Notes under the pieces: model-generated
Database searches by the model: none
Told to the model about the DNA's origin: nothing
What the model saw: only the letters and a program-made list of their open reading frames with translations
Source of the DNA: Haematococcus lacustris
Lineage: Eukaryota > Chlorophyta > Chlorophyceae > Chlamydomonadales > Haematococcaceae
Assembly: GCA_030144725.1 (NCBI GenBank)
Contig: JASKMD010000017.1
Coordinates: forward strand, 5,947,992 to 6,011,991
Length of the DNA stretch: 64,000 bases
Direction: 5' to 3'
Made by a program: the position numbers and the translations under genes
Shown: positions 63,009 through 64,000 of the stretch, in pieces
Layout of the letters: every line of letters starts with the position of its first letter
Position numbering within the stretch: position 1 is the first letter of the stretch

Positions 63009-64000
63009 CAGGCGCCCCCAACATGGGGTTGGTAATCTTCATGCAAATACTCACTCTATACTGCACCGTTTTCGATAGCGTTTGACACATCGGCACCAGC
63101 GAATTACTGCGCGTCTACTGGCAAGCGGCGCGTTAGCTCTTGCAAGTGAGGCCATGCCGGCGCAAGCGATCGCGGACACACCTCAGCTGCTCACCATCAA
63201 TTGCATTAATGATATGTAGCGGCATCAGTGGTAGAACTGCGCCTGCTATCGAGCAGGAAGTACAATCAATGTTTAGCCCGCCAGGCTCACTCCGCGAACC
63301 TTTCATTGGTGCAGGCGTTGTCGGAGGACCGTCGTTGGGCAAGTTGACACGCGACATTGCAGCGAGGTGCGAAAATGTTCGCTTCTCTCTAGCCGGCTAT
63401 ACAGAAAAAGGGCCCCCCTTGCACAAACCGGCGTATTGTGAACCGACCACTGTGACCTTCCAGAATTTGCCGTGTCAACTTTGTTCCTAACCCAACGAAG
63501 CAGCTGTTGGAGAAGAAAGCAAAGCATTCCATCAACCAGGCTTGTGGAAACATAAGTTGGCGTGACCTAACTTTGCCTTGCAGTGCTGACTAGCCCACCC
63601 GGAACCCTTGCAGCCCGCCCCACCCCCTCCCAGCCCCTCCCACCCCCTCCCAGCCCCAGCCCCGCCCTCCCACCCCCTCCCACCCCTAGCCCCACCCCTA
63701 CTACCCCCTCCCACCCCCTCCCAGCCCCAGTCCCGCCCTCACAGCCCCTCCCACCCCCAGCCCCACCCCTCTCACCCCCTCCCAGCCCCTCCCAGCCCCA
63801 GCCCCGCCCTTCCACCCCCTCCCAGCCCCAGCCCCGCCCCTCCCACCCCCTCCCAGCCCCAGCCCCAGCCCCAGCCCCGCCCTTCCACCCCCTCCCTTCC
63901 ACCCCCGCCCTTCCACCCCCTCCCACCCCCAGCCCCACCCCTTCTCACCCCCTCCCAGCCCCTCCCAGCCCCAGCCTAGAAGCACAGCTGCGCTAGTGCC
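63009..64000 (+). mobile_element. CAGGCG-hAT element, subfamily of the 2451 copy, runs off the window
   Basis: The 5' TIR CAGGCGCCCCCAACATGGGG starts at 63009. The following 500 bp match 3935-3400 in reverse, including TCGGAGGACCG and TTGCCTTGCAGTGCTGACTAG-like words. A C-rich tract (63600-63975) equals the G-rich tract at 3060-3310. Any gene would lie beyond 64000. Confidence 0.8.

Noticed and set aside
63583..63996. Proline-rich proteins at the window end
   Set aside because: Translation of the hAT C-rich leader.

Overview
The window reads as nuclear DNA of a chlorophyte green alga, most likely a chlamydomonadalean such as a Haematococcus relative. This is an inference from GC-rich, intron-rich genes with GT-AG splicing, long CAG/CTG tracts, plant-type plastid proteins, very dense microsatellites and many TIR transposons. 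There are no operons, and no rRNA or CRISPR array was seen. One assembly gap of 500 N lies at 44542-45041.

Four host genes can be recognised. A LARGE/GT49-type glycosyltransferase lies on + at about 10.3-14.8 kb. A plastid-type RNase II/R exoribonuclease (RNR1-like) lies on - at 25.5-33.8 kb. An SLC37-type sugar-phosphate/glycerol-3-phosphate permease lies on - at 37.3-40.6 kb. An isoamylase-type starch debranching enzyme lies on - at 45.9-54.4 kb. All are split into many exons, and several introns are filled by expanded microsatellites. A weak candidate gene lies on - at 1-1.8 kb. No pathway clearly links the four, although isoamylase and the permease both concern carbon metabolism.

The rest is mostly mobile DNA. 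(1) Fanzor (eukaryotic TnpB-like) elements are present in at least six pieces: A (12.3-13.7 kb), B (34.3-36.4 kb), C (15.5-17.9 kb), D (60.0-62.6 kb, broken up), E (23.55-23.99 kb, a 0.43 kb deletion derivative) and F (34.2-36.8 kb, a relic into which B inserted). C is divergent from an HNH-endonuclease gene with only 58 bp between the start codons. (2) A hAT-like family has TIRs CAGGCGTTCCCAAC and 8-bp target duplications: gene-bearing copies at 41.07 and 56.93 kb, deleted derivatives at 2.45, 8.19, 55.03, 60.64 and 63.01 kb. (3) A second hAT-like MITE family has TAGGGC/TAGAGC ends and 8-bp duplications, at 2.2, 16.84, 60.36 and 61.7 kb. (4) A 4.84 kb giant palindrome at 18.51-23.35 kb splits the HNH gene. 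(5) A 954-bp TIR element with a 4-bp duplication lies at 24.02 kb. A 3 kb domain at 4.3-7.6 kb is built from a near-palindromic decamer, with degenerate telomere-like DNA inside it.

The most interesting candidates are the divergent Fanzor-HNH pair, the conserved 3' noncoding block kept in the Fanzor deletion derivative (a possible guide-RNA locus), the swap of the subterminal palindrome within one MITE family, and short captured pieces of the window's own genes placed elsewhere.
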